Of a stretch of 64,000 bases of DNA, positions 34,885 through 45,616 are shown one piece after another. Positions within the stretch are counted from its first letter, which is position 1; every line of letters begins with the position of its first letter. Under the pieces are notes generated by a model, which had not been told where the DNA came from, did not search any database, and saw nothing but the letters and a program-made list of their open reading frames with translations. A program made the translations under genes and the position numbers. This stretch comes from Rhytidiadelphus loreus (Eukaryota; Streptophyta; Bryopsida; Hypnales; Hylocomiaceae), in assembly GCA_947034895.1 (NCBI GenBank), contig OX344763.1, forward strand, positions 64,499,093 to 64,563,092, read 5' to 3'.

Positions 34885-34905
34885 TTATCCTCGGGCCGAG
34901 GATAA
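34885..34905. repeat. Intron 1 palindrome, acceptor side, copy 2
   Basis: TTATCCTCG, GGC, CGAGGATAA, perfect. About 72 bp from the acceptor of the intron spanning 35012-34813. Confidence 0.9.
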
Positions 34906-34980
34906 CTAGTAAAGAGATCACAGAAATTGCAACACTTCTATAAGAAATACGTAAATGCAATTGGAGCATGGTCAAGAATT

Positions 34981-35001
34981 TTATCTTCGACTCGAAGATA
35001 A
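34981..35001. repeat. Intron 1 palindrome, donor side, copy 2
   Basis: TTATCTTCG, ACT, CGAAGATAA, perfect, 11 bp from the donor. It is the CTTCG/CGAAG form, while its partner in the same intron is CCTCG/CGAGG. Confidence 0.9.
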
Positions 35002-35463
35002 AAGAGGGTTACCTTATACGCTGAGACGTTGTAAACTGATTTATTCCCTCTCACCAGCCCCTCGCTGTCTGTGTTGGTAGGCCGCTTTAGTGCTTTCCAG
35101 ACTTGCCTACATGCGGATATTTGATTTCCCCATGTTGGCTGACTGTGAACGAGGTGATTTGAGGCGTTGTACCACTTTGAAATATCTGTGAGTTGTGTGG
35201 GGTCTTTAGTCCACACAATCACAGCCTCCCACGTCTGCAACTCGACCTTATGAATCTCGCAGCATCCGCCTTGTTGAAGCATTTTGGCTGCAGTGACATT
35301 GTGTTGGCCGTCAATTATGTAGAAGCCTCCGTTTTTGATGGAATCCCAATCTTTAGGACACTCCTTCAAAAGCTTCTTACTGGCGTCCATCGGGGTCAAG
35401 CAAAGTTTCTATCTTTACTGCTCTGACCAAGGTGAATGAGGGTCTCCTTGGACAAACTTCTCT

Positions 35464-35833
35464 AATTCCAAAAATTCACCCAGTATAAGGCCACAATAAT
35501 AATGTCAACAACAATTATATTAATAAGTCATCGATATTGCTTTGAGGCGGACTTCAAATGTAGTCATACTTGCATTGCACTTTTATAACCTTGTTGCAGT
35601 CATCACCTAACTGCCTACCAATTAGAACTCAACATATACTTTAAAACCGGTAATCTGTCCCTCACTCTAATATGCTCATATGCTTGATGAAGCATTACAA
35701 AATCCTTACACATCAAGATGAAGGCTCAAAGCTTGAACTACAAAGATTTGCTACCTAACATATAAGCTAAAACCTTATAACTATAATTATAACTATAACT
35801 ATAATTATAATTATTGTCTACTTCTCTAGTACT
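35464..35833. other. Junction region and TA-rich microsatellite
   Basis: No gene is seen. Homology to module copy 1 ends near 35463. At about 35776-35814 is a run of AACTATA/ATAATTATA units, directly beyond the hAT stop codon. No hAT inverted terminal repeat was identified. Confidence 0.5.
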
Positions 35834-38800
35834 CTAGTCACCAGGCGTGAATGTGGAATCGCTCGGCACCTCATCAACATTAGGGTCTGTATCTTCGTAA
35901 GACTCTTCGTTGCTCCTGTTGTCGCCCGAGCTTTCGATTTCATCATCTTCCCTTATTACTACTTCGATTTGTACCTCACACTCTACCTCTGAGTTCAGAT
36001 TTCGAACTTTTGTATCTACACCACTGAACCCTTCAGTTTGCACAAGTCGTTTCGTGAGCCTCAACGCATCCGTAGTTCCATCCATGTTGGATGCAGGGTG
36101 TCGCCCTCCTCTACTTGATTGTCCAACATTCTGGGTGGAACATCCCGCTCCAATGGTACACCGTTGGACAATTTGAGTGGGTCGTTTAGGATTTCGAGGT
36201 CCCCTCTCGTCAACCCTCCTAATACGCCTTTTCTGGCCTCTACTGTTGCGCCTCTGGATTCCTAATGATGATTCGCCAGGGCCAGACACGGATGAAGGTT
36301 GAGTGGGTTGTGGAGTTGAGCCGTGAACCTCTTCATCAATCGTCCGTAGAGCACCTCCACGCACCGGTGGCCTTGTTGGAAGGGTTGGGATAGACCTCTT
36401 CACTGTTGCCACATTTGTAGTCGTCTCTGGATTCAACGGCACATTCCGACTTCGATTCATAACATATGCCAATGGCACATCATCATCATCATCTGTAGTA
36501 ACAGTTGTTCCGAGGGTAGATGCGTTCAATACAACGGGATTTGGTATTCCCTCGTGTACAACTTCATTGACTTCGATGGCCTCTTCTTCATGTTCGCTTC
36601 TCATTGGAACTTGTGCACTGCTTCTTAAATTGCGGGCCATATTTGGAGGCGAACTAGTTGATATTGGAGATCTAGCTTCTTTCTCTACGAGTGCCATGGG
36701 AATAGGTACGCCTTCGTCGTTGTTGTCGGGGGTGCTTTCCCTCCTCAGTGATGCATGTGCCGGCGAAATTGCATCCATATTGTGTACGACGTTCTGCAGT
36801 GGACTGCGTACAGGTGAATTTCCCGGAGAAACATACCCATCGTCACTAAAATCAAATGTATTCCCGTATATTGGTCGTAGAGGACTATGTGGGGGCCTAA
36901 CCATTGCATTCCAAGGATTGTTGCGCAACCGATCCTCTTCATCCCTGCGGTTCTCGCGTTCTCTCATAAAATCAGGAACAACGTCGTCTTCTTCCCTTGA
37001 AGACAAAGGCCCATCACGCTCGTCCTCATCGTCTCCATCTGCAAGCATCTGGTCGTAAAAAATGGCTGGGTTGTGTCCACGTTTTTGACGTTCAAGTTTG
37101 CTGTTCGCGTAGATATACACCAATGTCTCTGCCTTTGTCGTGGCCAAGCGGTTTCGCACTTTATTGTGCACAAAGGAATACATGCTCCAATTCCTTTCAC
37201 ACGAAGATGCAGAGCACGTCAAACCGAGAATTCGCTTTGCAATTTTTGGAAGAGCATTGCCCCCTACACGATTCCACCATTGATGAGGCAATAATTGACA
37301 TTCAATGATATCGGGAGCCTCATGTAAAGGATCGAATGCACCTGTCTTCTCTTCAAATTGAGTTAGCTCCTACATTGCTTCCACCACTGACACGTTCAAT
37401 GGTACGCTCAGTTTTCGTATGACTCAATTCAAAGCTCCCTTCGCGTAGCCATTGTTATGAATAGCCTCCACGTCACTCAAGTATGGATTTAGTAGTGCCC
37501 CCGCATAGTGTAGGTCAGTAATCATCAACTTCCAGCGAGCATCAAATTGTTTCTCATATCGTGTTGCCACCACTGGATCAAGGAAAAATGGAGCATTCTT
37601 GAGAGAATAAATGTGCTCCTTCAAGGCTGTCATCATTACTAAAGCTTTCGGCATTGCCGGGACTTTTCCATCAAAATGACGAAGACAAAGCAGCAAGGGC
37701 TCTACCATATGGAGGAAATTATCGCACTGAACCCAGAACTCTTCTGAACGGATATCTTGCCTTGCAAATTTGGCCTTGCCCATAATGAAATGTCCATTTC
37801 TGCGGTTTTGCAAACTCAACTCGAACGTCATGTATGTCTCATCCAGTGTCACGTTGTGCACTGCTTGCTTGCAGTCTACCAAACGATCAATCATCAAGAA
37901 ATTTGTGGCAAAACGTATTTTGCTTGGAAGTCTCAACACTTTGTTTGGTGAAAATCTCCAAAACAACGCCAAAGTATGTTGGTATTTCTTGATGAACTTC
38001 ACAATTGATGAAGCCTTTTTTACCAACTCCTTTATTCTCTGATCCTTTTCCCAGTCTTCTAAGAGTAAGTCCAAAATGTGTGCCGCACAACCCTGCCTAT
38101 AAATGTGAGGGTACCTTTCTTCCAACCTTGCCATCGCCCCCGTCATGACTGCAGCATTGTCCGTACACAATTGCACAACGTTGGTAGGCCCAACTTCTTC
38201 AATGTATTGTGCCATCGTCTCAGTCGTGTAAGATATATCCTTCTTCTTCCCAGTACTATCCACTGATCCCAAAAAGACATCCCCGGCGGGACACACCAAC
38301 ATCATATTTAGTAATGGCCGCGAATTAGTATCGGACCAACCATCTGAACAAATTGTTGCTCCATACTGACTTATTGAAACCCTCGTCCACTCCGAGACCA
38401 TGGCTTCAACCGATGCCTTCTTAACATCTATCATTTTCGTGCGAATCGCATTATACGGTGGCGGTTGGTACACGAATCCAGCTGCTGCAGTTTGTTTAAC
38501 AGCATTCACAAAGGCCGGGTGGCGCACAACATTAAATGAAATGTTCGCCTCGTAAAAGAAAGAAGCCCACAACCTATCTAACTCTTGTCTGCAGCCCGTC
38601 TGTAATGATTCATCCATGCTTCTTTGCGGAGAAACAGATGGCATGTTCCTCCTTCTCTCAAGCGTTGTTCCAGTAGAATCTACTGAATCAGGCGTAGGAT
38701 TTGGTCTTGCATTTGATTCAAAGGGATTGAGAGACCCTTCTTCTTCGACATCCAACGCAGGTGCGACAATAGACTCTGCAACATTAACTGGTGCATCATG

Positions 38801-39076
38801 TCTAGCCGGTGCATCATACATCTCTTCGTAACTCATGGACCTTGGAACTTGCCCCTCGCCAGTCCGAAACTTTTCTCGTACAATTCTAGGGATCTCCTTA
38901 CAACGCTCCGATGTAGTCGAGCCGCCATAGCCAAAGTGAATCAATGCTCTCTTTCGTACAAATGCTTTGCTTCACCCACAAAACACGCATTTTCGAGCAT
39001 GGGGGGAATTATCAATTGGGGTACACGGTACTAGCCAAGGGTCCCAATCCTTTGTGGACCTCCGCGTATCATTCAT
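35834..39076 (-). pseudogene. BED/hAT-type transposase, three nonsense codons
   Basis: One continuous frame of 1,081 codons from an ATG at 39076-39074 (MNDTRRSTKDWDPW). The N-terminus resembles a BED zinc finger (KCVFCG, later SERCKEIP). The middle holds the DUF659-like core with CTDNAAVMTGAM and QGCAAHILDLLLEDW. The C-terminal part has the hAT dimerisation words LTCSASSCERNWSMY and HNKVRNRL, then a long disordered tail. Stops are TGA at 38974-38972 (codon 35), TGA at 37426-37424 and TAG at 37372-37370, with no frameshift. Loss is therefore by point mutation only. It would have acted in the nucleus as a DNA transposase. A GC-word array lies about 280 bp upstream. Confidence 0.85.
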
Positions 39077-39357
39077 GGTCCCCCCCCTCCCAACACCTTG
39101 TTCAGCCATGTAGTAGATCAACATTGGGTCTTCAAAGAAAATGACTACAATAATCACACTAATACTATGGAAGATGTAATGACAAAGCAACCCGCTTAGA
39201 GTGGTCTTGTAAACCCTTCTAAACACGGTTGTTGCCCTCCGAAGAAGTTAAATGTCCGCATGAAGCCTCTTTCGAAGGTCCAAGACAAGAGTTTTATCAA
39301 CGGAGCCAAGGTGATAAAACAAGGGGTACCCCTAGAACTTTATACAAGAAAACTCCT

Positions 39358-39582
39358 TGGACCCGCGGTCACCCCATGAGAGAATGCGGGTCCAAAAACC
39401 TGAAATCAGTCAGGTGATGGGCGACTGCGGGTCCAAGATTGGGCGACAGCGGGTCCAGAAGTGGGCGACTGCGGGTCCAGAAGTGGGCGCCACGGGTCTA
39501 GTAATGGACGATTGCGGGTCCAGAAACAGGCGACTGCAGGTCCAGTAATGGGCGACTGCGGGTCCAGGAACGGGCGACTGCC
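39358..39582. repeat. GC-word array upstream of the hAT gene
   Basis: About eight copies of GGGCGACTGCGGGTC-like words at about 22-24 bp spacing (linker like CAGAAGT), with one inverted unit at 39358-39373. The sense strand of the minus-strand hAT gene reads GACCCGCAGTCGCCC. Confidence 0.85.
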
Positions 39583-39589
39583 ATTTGTT

Positions 39590-40059
39590 TGGATAATTCT
39601 TACATCCCCTGGGGTAATTTGGGGCCTATAATTGAAACTATGAATTCAGAATTTCCACTAAAAAAATAAGCCTTGAAAATAAAAAATTCTAGTGTTTGCC
39701 CTGGAGTGGCAATGAGTAGGTCAATTCACCCTAGCCGTGACAATTGCTCTGAACTTCAATAACAAGTTCTTTTCCAATCCGGCAAGTTTTGAATTTTCCT
39801 TTTTTTTTTAATTCTCTTTTAATTCCGAAAGTCCGAACTCCCAAGGTCATTTTCCTGCCAAAATTCCTAGAATATTCAAGTATTCACAACATTGCAAACA
39901 TAAATAACCAAAAATTCATATCTATATTTATGTACTCTTGTCAAGGAACTACATAGAATTCAATGTGCTTGCATTAAAATGTTCAAAATGGATAATATCC
40001 TTTTATATATACATAAGATGGAATATACATAGTCCTCAAAAATGTGCTAAAAATGAAAA
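39590..40059. other. AT-rich 3' flank, no gene seen
   Basis: No coding or structural feature. It probably contains the 3' untranslated region of the minus-strand gene ending at 40060. Confidence 0.4.
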
Positions 40060-41667
40060 TCATTCAACATCCATTTTGGCCTTTTCTTTGCGGTCATGAG
40101 CCTCACGTTCCATCTCATACAAGACTTTCCTACCTTCCAACTGCAAATTCCTAAGGTATCGGTCATCCTTCCCCAACTTCTTTTCCAACCAAAATTGCTT
40201 GTATGATTTTTGGAACTTCAAAAGCGCCTTCAGTGCATCCCGATGTTCTTCCAATTTTGGATCCAATGACAAAGAAACCCCAAGCTTCTTTTTCAAGTCA
40301 ACTACTTCCGTAAGAGACAATGCTTGTTTAGTAGCCACGTCTTTCCAACCACACATTTCTGCAATACGGTCAAGGGGGGCTTTGTCCTTTAATGCTTTCA
40401 AGGAATTTAATCTTGATCGTGCTTCTTCCACCCCTTGCTTCTCCAAGTCTATCTGATCTTCCTCCAGCTTGCATGCTTCCATAATTTTGGCAAGCCGTTC
40501 TTTTGCAAACTCATTGCTAGAAGAACTAGATCCTCCAGCATGCCGAGAAGAGAATCTAAGGTAAAATGCTTCCAAGTCTAAAATCTTTGTTATTTGCGTT
40601 GACAAAAGAACTTGCCGACTTTCAAGTTCAGCACGTAAGCTATTCACAATATCTCCACTCAAAGTTTGCGTTTCTTGATTGCAAAGCTTCTCACATTCTA
40701 GATGCTTTTCATCCAACTCATTTAGAAGCTTCTTGAGTTGAGCTTTGTAAACAACTTTGGTGTCCAACATTACTGTGTCAGGGACAGTTCCATCTTCAAC
40801 AAATTCCTCACTTCGGTACATGTCATCAACACAATCCAATTGGAACAAAGAAGGCTTCACATCTTCTTCTGTTTCCATCTCTGTCCAAAAAACATCATCT
40901 TCTGCTTCTTGCATGCATGCAAGCACATACTGCAAAACTTCGTCTTCTTCAGTGCGAGGGACTGTAATCGGATTCACCATAGCAAGAGGCAAAATATCAA
41001 GATTTTGTGGTTGCCTAGCTGGTTCATCCTCTTCTTCCATTCTCGGGGGAGGTAAATTTTGTGAAGTAGAAGCCACCATCGCCATGTTTTGGGGCTGCAT
41101 TGGAGGGTCTTCACCAAGGTTGTCTTCCTCTCCCGAAGATGAATGAGATGACGTCCAATGAAACTGCTCATCGGGCACTCCCTCCTTCAAGTTTTTCTTC
41201 TGGCCTAGCCCTTCACGTGGATTGGCAGATAGAGCCGCCCTTGGGATGTCTTTTGTCGGTGGAAGGCGAGCATGCTTCACTCCCTTGATTGAACTCCAAT
41301 CCACGCTTCGAAACAAAATGAGTTCCGCATACACCATTGCACATATGAAATACGGGACTTCGCTCCTGGGCACTGAATATGTGCCATACAAGTATCGATA
41401 AATTTTGATACAACGTTGCACAAATGCATCATTACGGCATGGATGCAAATTGGCCGTATTGTTGCGCCGATTCGTGTAGTGCCGATGATAGGGGAATAAC
41501 TTGTTGATGTGGCACCACCCCACGAAGGACTTACAAGTCTTGGCGGTCTAGTGGCCCGTAATTTGATCCCAACCTCGGTAGGCCACACACGCTGGGTCCA
41601 AAAGGATGCGTCGTTGCCTAGGGTGCATGGCTCCTTTTGCCTTGGTCTTCTTCTTGTGGTCCGCCAT
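40060..41667 (-). CDS. WCHI-domain coiled-coil protein 1, early TAG
   Basis: The frame begins MADHKKKTKAKG at 41667 and ends KAKMDVE at 40060, 535 codons plus the stop, broken only by TAG at 41550-41548 (codon 40). The paralogues have PW at that place, so TGG to TAG is likely. Residues 51-56 are WCHINK, the signature of an N-terminal domain shared with genes at 51016 and 55698; it continues with N-x-A-N-L and RRC-like words and ends near VDWSSIKG. The rest is an acidic linker, then a Lys/Glu/Leu-rich region likely to form coiled coils. No known family name fits. The 487 codons after the TAG are fully open, so translation from a later start is possible but would lose the first 40 residues. Confidence 0.65.
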
Positions 41668-41792
41668 TGGAGATGCTCTTGAGATTTGGGGCAAGGAATC
41701 TAAACTTAACCCTAAACCGCAAAGTATTATCTAGCGATTAGTGAGTGATGGAGTAAAATCAAGAACATGAGCCACATGTAAGTGAAACTCAA

Positions 41793-41853
41793 AACCCAAA
41801 CTCCCGGGCACGCAATCAGCCTCTGTAAAGTAGGTGAAAGGCAGTACGCAGCA
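41793..41853 (-). promoter_or_regulatory. Shared promoter-like block, WCHI gene 1
   Basis: On the minus strand this reads CTGCCTTTCACCTAC, then GGCTGATTGCGTGCCC and a GGGTTT word. The same order of blocks occurs 5' of the kinase (46931-46997) and of WCHI gene 2 (50751-50815). Between it and the ATG is a telomere-box-like AACCCTAAACC. Confidence 0.6.
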
Positions 41854-41869
41854 AGAAGGGAAAGTGGCG

Positions 41870-42146
41870 AAGTCGGGTGGGGCGACAGCTAATTAACCCG
41901 CAATCGCCCTGGGGCGAGTGCAGGAAGGGGCGCGTACAGGTCTGAGAGCGACCGCGGGTATGGCGACTGCGGGTCTAAGGGGCCGACTGCGAAGGCGACT
42001 ACGGGTAGGGCGACTGCGGGTCTGGGGCTACTGGGGATGGGCGACCGCGTGTGGGGCACCACAGAGTAATTTCTGGACCCCTACAGTGGGGCGACCGCGG
42101 GTGGGGCGACCGCGGGTGGGCGACTGCGGGTACAGGGCGGGATTTT
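41870..42146. repeat. GC-word array upstream of WCHI gene 1
   Basis: More than ten GGGCGACTGCGGGT or GCGACCGCGGGT words with irregular spacing, about 200 bp above the minus-strand start. The GGG runs could form G-quadruplexes. Confidence 0.85.
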
Positions 42147-42149
42147 GAA

Positions 42150-43390
42150 TTTCTGAACCTCTAAGACTTTCACTTTGAAGTTCTCTTACACAAAATTGTG
42201 GACATAAATTTTAGTTACCAATGCACTTCAAAAAATTGTATTGCACCTTTTCATCTTTTATTTAAAAATTTGGGTTATGCATCTTTAGCCATTTTATTAA
42301 TTATTGTTGCAACTTATTAGATTTGACATGCAAAAAGAGGATTTCCACCCTAACATCACTTCTGCAATTTCAATAAGAAAATAATCAAACATAAGAAATT
42401 TACTATCCATGATTCACATGGTTGCGTTTTATTTTCCAATGCAATCTCTATTATGTTTAGTTTGAATTTGTATGGTGAATCCATTGTAAAACAAGATCCA
42501 ACTATGAAGAATGTGGGATTCTTGATCAATGTAGACCACTTTCGGAGAGCTCCAAAAGAAGGGGTTTGGGAATTGAGGAATAAATACCTTTTATTCATTT
42601 ATGGTCAAGTGTGATTGACACATTATAAATTGCGTGAGAGAACAAAACTCAATATAATCAATTATACAATGCATAGGATAGGTGTAGTAAGATGGTTGTT
42701 CAAATATCTCATAAGGATTGGGTGTGACAGCATGAGCTCCCATATAACTTTCATCATGTGCTTCATCAAGCACCGTGAAGGTGCAGTTGGGAACTAATTG
42801 TCACAATTAATTGTCATAGCTATTTCCTAGCTGATTTCATGGTTTTGTTCAAATTTTATTTATCTGTACATTCATAGGTATCCAAACAATAAAACTTGTT
42901 TCATATTAATTAAAAGTGTAGCCATCATATTTACAAACAAAGGGATTAAATCAAGGGCATACATTTGTACATTTTCAATATTTGGGGATTTCAAACTTGT
43001 GAACCAAGAATAACAAGCCACAACATTTATGGGTATATATTTTATTGGGGGGGTCACATTTATGGGTATATATTTTTTGGGAGGGGTCACATATGTAAAC
43101 CATTAAAGTATTGGGCACTAATCAATTAAACATTCATATACCATGGACTGTTTAGCAAAATATGATCATCCATCTGAGATAAACAATCCATGCATTGTTT
43201 ACCAAAATCATAGTATAGAAATGTAAAATGAAGTTCTTTGTCAAGCACATTGCTATTTCACATGTCTAGCATGACTTTAGTACTATTATCTTCATAAATA
43301 ATTTATTTCTTTTTATGATCCCAACTCAAAAATCAAAATAGGGTCTTATGCCATGGTACAAGGCTGCCGTTTGATGCACCACAACAATGT
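42150..43390. other. AT-rich, no gene seen; small tandem repeat
   Basis: Nothing coding is supported. At 43023-43090 a 33-bp unit starting ACATTTATGGGTATATATTT is repeated twice. Confidence 0.5.
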
Positions 43391-43396
43391 CTCTAG

Positions 43397-44716
43397 TCAC
43401 GAACGATTTGCCCGTGGCACAAGGTTGTCCAAGTTTGCGCGAGCTTGGTTTAACCTATTATTGGTCTGCTCAAAGATATCTGTGGTGTTGATTTGAACGC
43501 TCAGAGATTGTGTAAATGCGCGTTCCGTCCCGTGCTCATCATCCTAAGGTGGAATTGTCATTAGTACATATGATATTCACAGAATGGGGTACAAACAATA
43601 CTAACCTAGCAAGTATATTAACTCGTGTTGTGGTATTGCACTAACCTTAATGAGTTGTAACAACAAGCATCCATTCTCAGACTCGAAAAGTTTCTCGACA
43701 TCCTCAAATTCTTCTAATAAAGCCCTGCATCTCCCGGCCCCCCATATCAATGAATATTAAAACATAACAACTACATATGGGTATTTTTAGCATATAATCT
43801 TATAATACAAGTTCTATACTAGAACAACCGAACCTGAGGTTTGTGCAATCTTTTCATTGCCGAACCCACACATATTCTTTCATCATGGCCCACCCCTCCC
43901 TAATGGCCTCATCAAATTTGGCTCCCCAAACAATATCGCGTGTGTTTTGTATCAAACACATCACTCGTCCTGCAGCAAATAAGCACTAATAGTGAGATGA
44001 AATGTCCACCACTAACTATCCAACTAGAAATGTTCATTAATACATGTTCAATTCATTATTCAAGGATTCAAATCACCTATACAAAATGAAGGGCAATATT
44101 TTACTCACCCATTTTGTTGGCTTGGAAATGGCCTTTGGACTCATTGCATTGGCCATAATGAGCAAAGCAATACAATTTGTAGCCTTTCCAAAAGTCCTTA
44201 ATCCTATTTCAAAGATCACAAATCAATTCCAATAGAATAGTCATTGTCATGGTGATTCTCCCACCTATTAAAAAGACATTGTCTACAATACAAGTGGATG
44301 ACAATAAGGAAGTCAAACGCAAACTAAACAAATTTTTACCGGAAATATTCATGGTCGAGAATAATTATGACTTCCTCTGAGCACTTGCTAAATTGAACAC
44401 CTGCCATTAAGCATGTAAGGAGCCAAATAACTAATCATTAGCAATGCAAAAAGATTAAATTTGAATAGGCTACATAACAATTGAGGCCCCCCTACGTTAC
44501 TATAACACCCAAAAATGAAAGAGAATCAATGAAGAACCAAATGAATCATTTTCATTTGAATTGCTAATTGTTTTAAATGTAAATTTAGTGTACCCTTTTT
44601 CGGTGACTTCACACCCATTTGTGTGTGCATCCTTATTATTCAACAACTTTGCCACAATGAATGCAATTGCCGTTTCAAGGCCCTCTACATCAAATGGCTT
44701 TGATATTCTCACTATC
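43397..44716 (-). pseudogene. Six-exon gene of unknown function, one TGA
   Basis: Six exons joined in phase by GT-AG sites: 44716-44594 (123 nt), 44387-44340 (48), 44203-44109 (95), 43969-43834 (136), 43724-43646 (79) and 43543-43397 (147, ending in TGA). Predicted words are RISKPFDVEGLETAIAF, then KCSEEVIIILDHEYF, IKDFWKGYKLYCFAHYG, NTRDIVWGAKFDEAIREGW, ALLEEFEDVEKLFE and RLNQARANLDNLVPRANRS. All phases fit across five introns, which is strong evidence of a real gene. One in-frame TGA at 43856-43854 in exon 4 breaks it. The 5' end above 44716 is not found. No family recognised. A GC-word array begins about 240 bp upstream, in the same relative orientation as in neighbouring genes. Confidence 0.7.
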
Positions 44717-44957
44717 CTAAACTAATGGAAAAGATTTTGGGTTCATTGAAGTATACAAGAAGTGTCTGCTGTATTGTTGGCTGTTTGTGGGAAACCAAAA
44801 AAACCACGAGACCTCCACAACATTGGGCCCACATTCAGCCACTACAAGGTAGGTGAACTACAAGGTGCAGTTATGAAAATTATGGACCACAGGCTGGAAC
44901 AGCCCATGAAATACCCACGGTCGCTAGGGGCGCATGCGCTAACCCTAACACGGATAC

Positions 44958-45604
44958 TAGGGCGACAGCGCATGGGGCGACTGCGCGTGGGGCGACCGCG
45001 GGTCCGGTCTAAGGATCCCTCGCGTCTTTCAAGGGCGACCTCGGATTAGGGCGACCGCGGGTCAGGGCGACCTCGGGTCCTCGAGGGGGAAACACATTTC
45101 AAAATCCCCCTTCCATCAGGGCGACTGCGCATAGGGGGTGACTGCAGGTCAAGGAGAAAATGCAAACTCCTTGACCCGTAGGGGGCAACTACGCGCAGTC
45201 GCCCATATGGAAGGGGAGGGAGACACCAAATACTTTTCCGCCCTCTATTAGGGCGACTGCACGTAGGGGGCGACTGCGGGTCAAGGTGGGAGACACCAAA
45301 AATTTCGAAAATGCAATCTCCCCCCTTCCATCAGGGCGACTGCGCGTAGGGGGCGACTGCGGATGAAGGTGGGAGCAACCTAACTATTTCAAAATGCAAT
45401 CTCCCCCCTTCAATCAGGGCGACTGCGCGTAGGGGGCGAGTGTGGGTCAAGGTGGGAGACACCAGAAATTTCGAAAATGCAATCTCCCCCCTTCCATCAG
45501 GACGACTGTGCGTAGGGGGCGACTGCGGGTCCCCAGATCACTTCCAAAATCAGACCTGGGGTTCTAGGGCGACTGCGCTTTGGGCAACTGCGGGTATGGG
45601 CATG
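44958..45604. repeat. GC-word array with an 83-bp higher-order repeat
   Basis: GGGCGACTGC and GGGGGCGACTGCGGGTC words alternate. From 45251 they form a clean higher-order tandem with units at 45251, 45334, 45417 and 45500 (period 83 bp), each followed by a block containing ATGCAATCTCCCCCC. It lies between divergent genes: the six-exon gene on the left and the kinase on the right. Confidence 0.9.
45118..45203. repeat. Large GC-rich inverted repeat in the array
   Basis: GGGCGACTGCGC at 45118 and GGTCAAGGAG are mirrored by CTCCTTGACCC and GCGCAGTCGCCC ending about 45203. The arms are about 36 bp with a few mismatches around a short AT spacer. Confidence 0.8.
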
Positions 45605-45616
45605 TTTCACAAGATT

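Larger units (their letters stand above)
31972..35463 (-). pseudogene. ParB-like plus DNA-methyltransferase-like protein, module copy 2, 5' truncated
   Basis: Exon 1 fragment about 35463-35013, exon 2 34812-33481, exon 3 33294-31972, with introns of 200 and 186 bp at the same codon positions as copy 1. Exon 1 keeps the ParB/sulfiredoxin-like word YIIDGQHNVTAAKML; about 350 codons of the N-terminus are missing and the fragment has a one-base deletion near 35410. Exon 2 is fully open (about 444 codons). Across the second intron it reads ELRMEFYIDILQSF, GVYTGSKFVIAAK, then MYGLYYYGL, matching the layout of the FxGxG end of N4/N6 DNA methyltransferases but with GSGTT changed to GSKFV. Exon 3 is an acidic disordered tail with a lysine/glutamate coiled coil, interrupted once by TAG at 32610-32608. 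Two coding palindromes encode PRGEDN and LRGEDD. Truncation abuts the hAT region. Confidence 0.7.

Noticed and set aside
33445..35001. Palindromes as bacterial-type terminators
   Set aside because: No T-run follows and they lie inside introns of a nuclear-type gene.
36567..37058. 163-codon Ser-rich plus-strand frame
   Set aside because: Shadow of the hAT transposase tail on the other strand.
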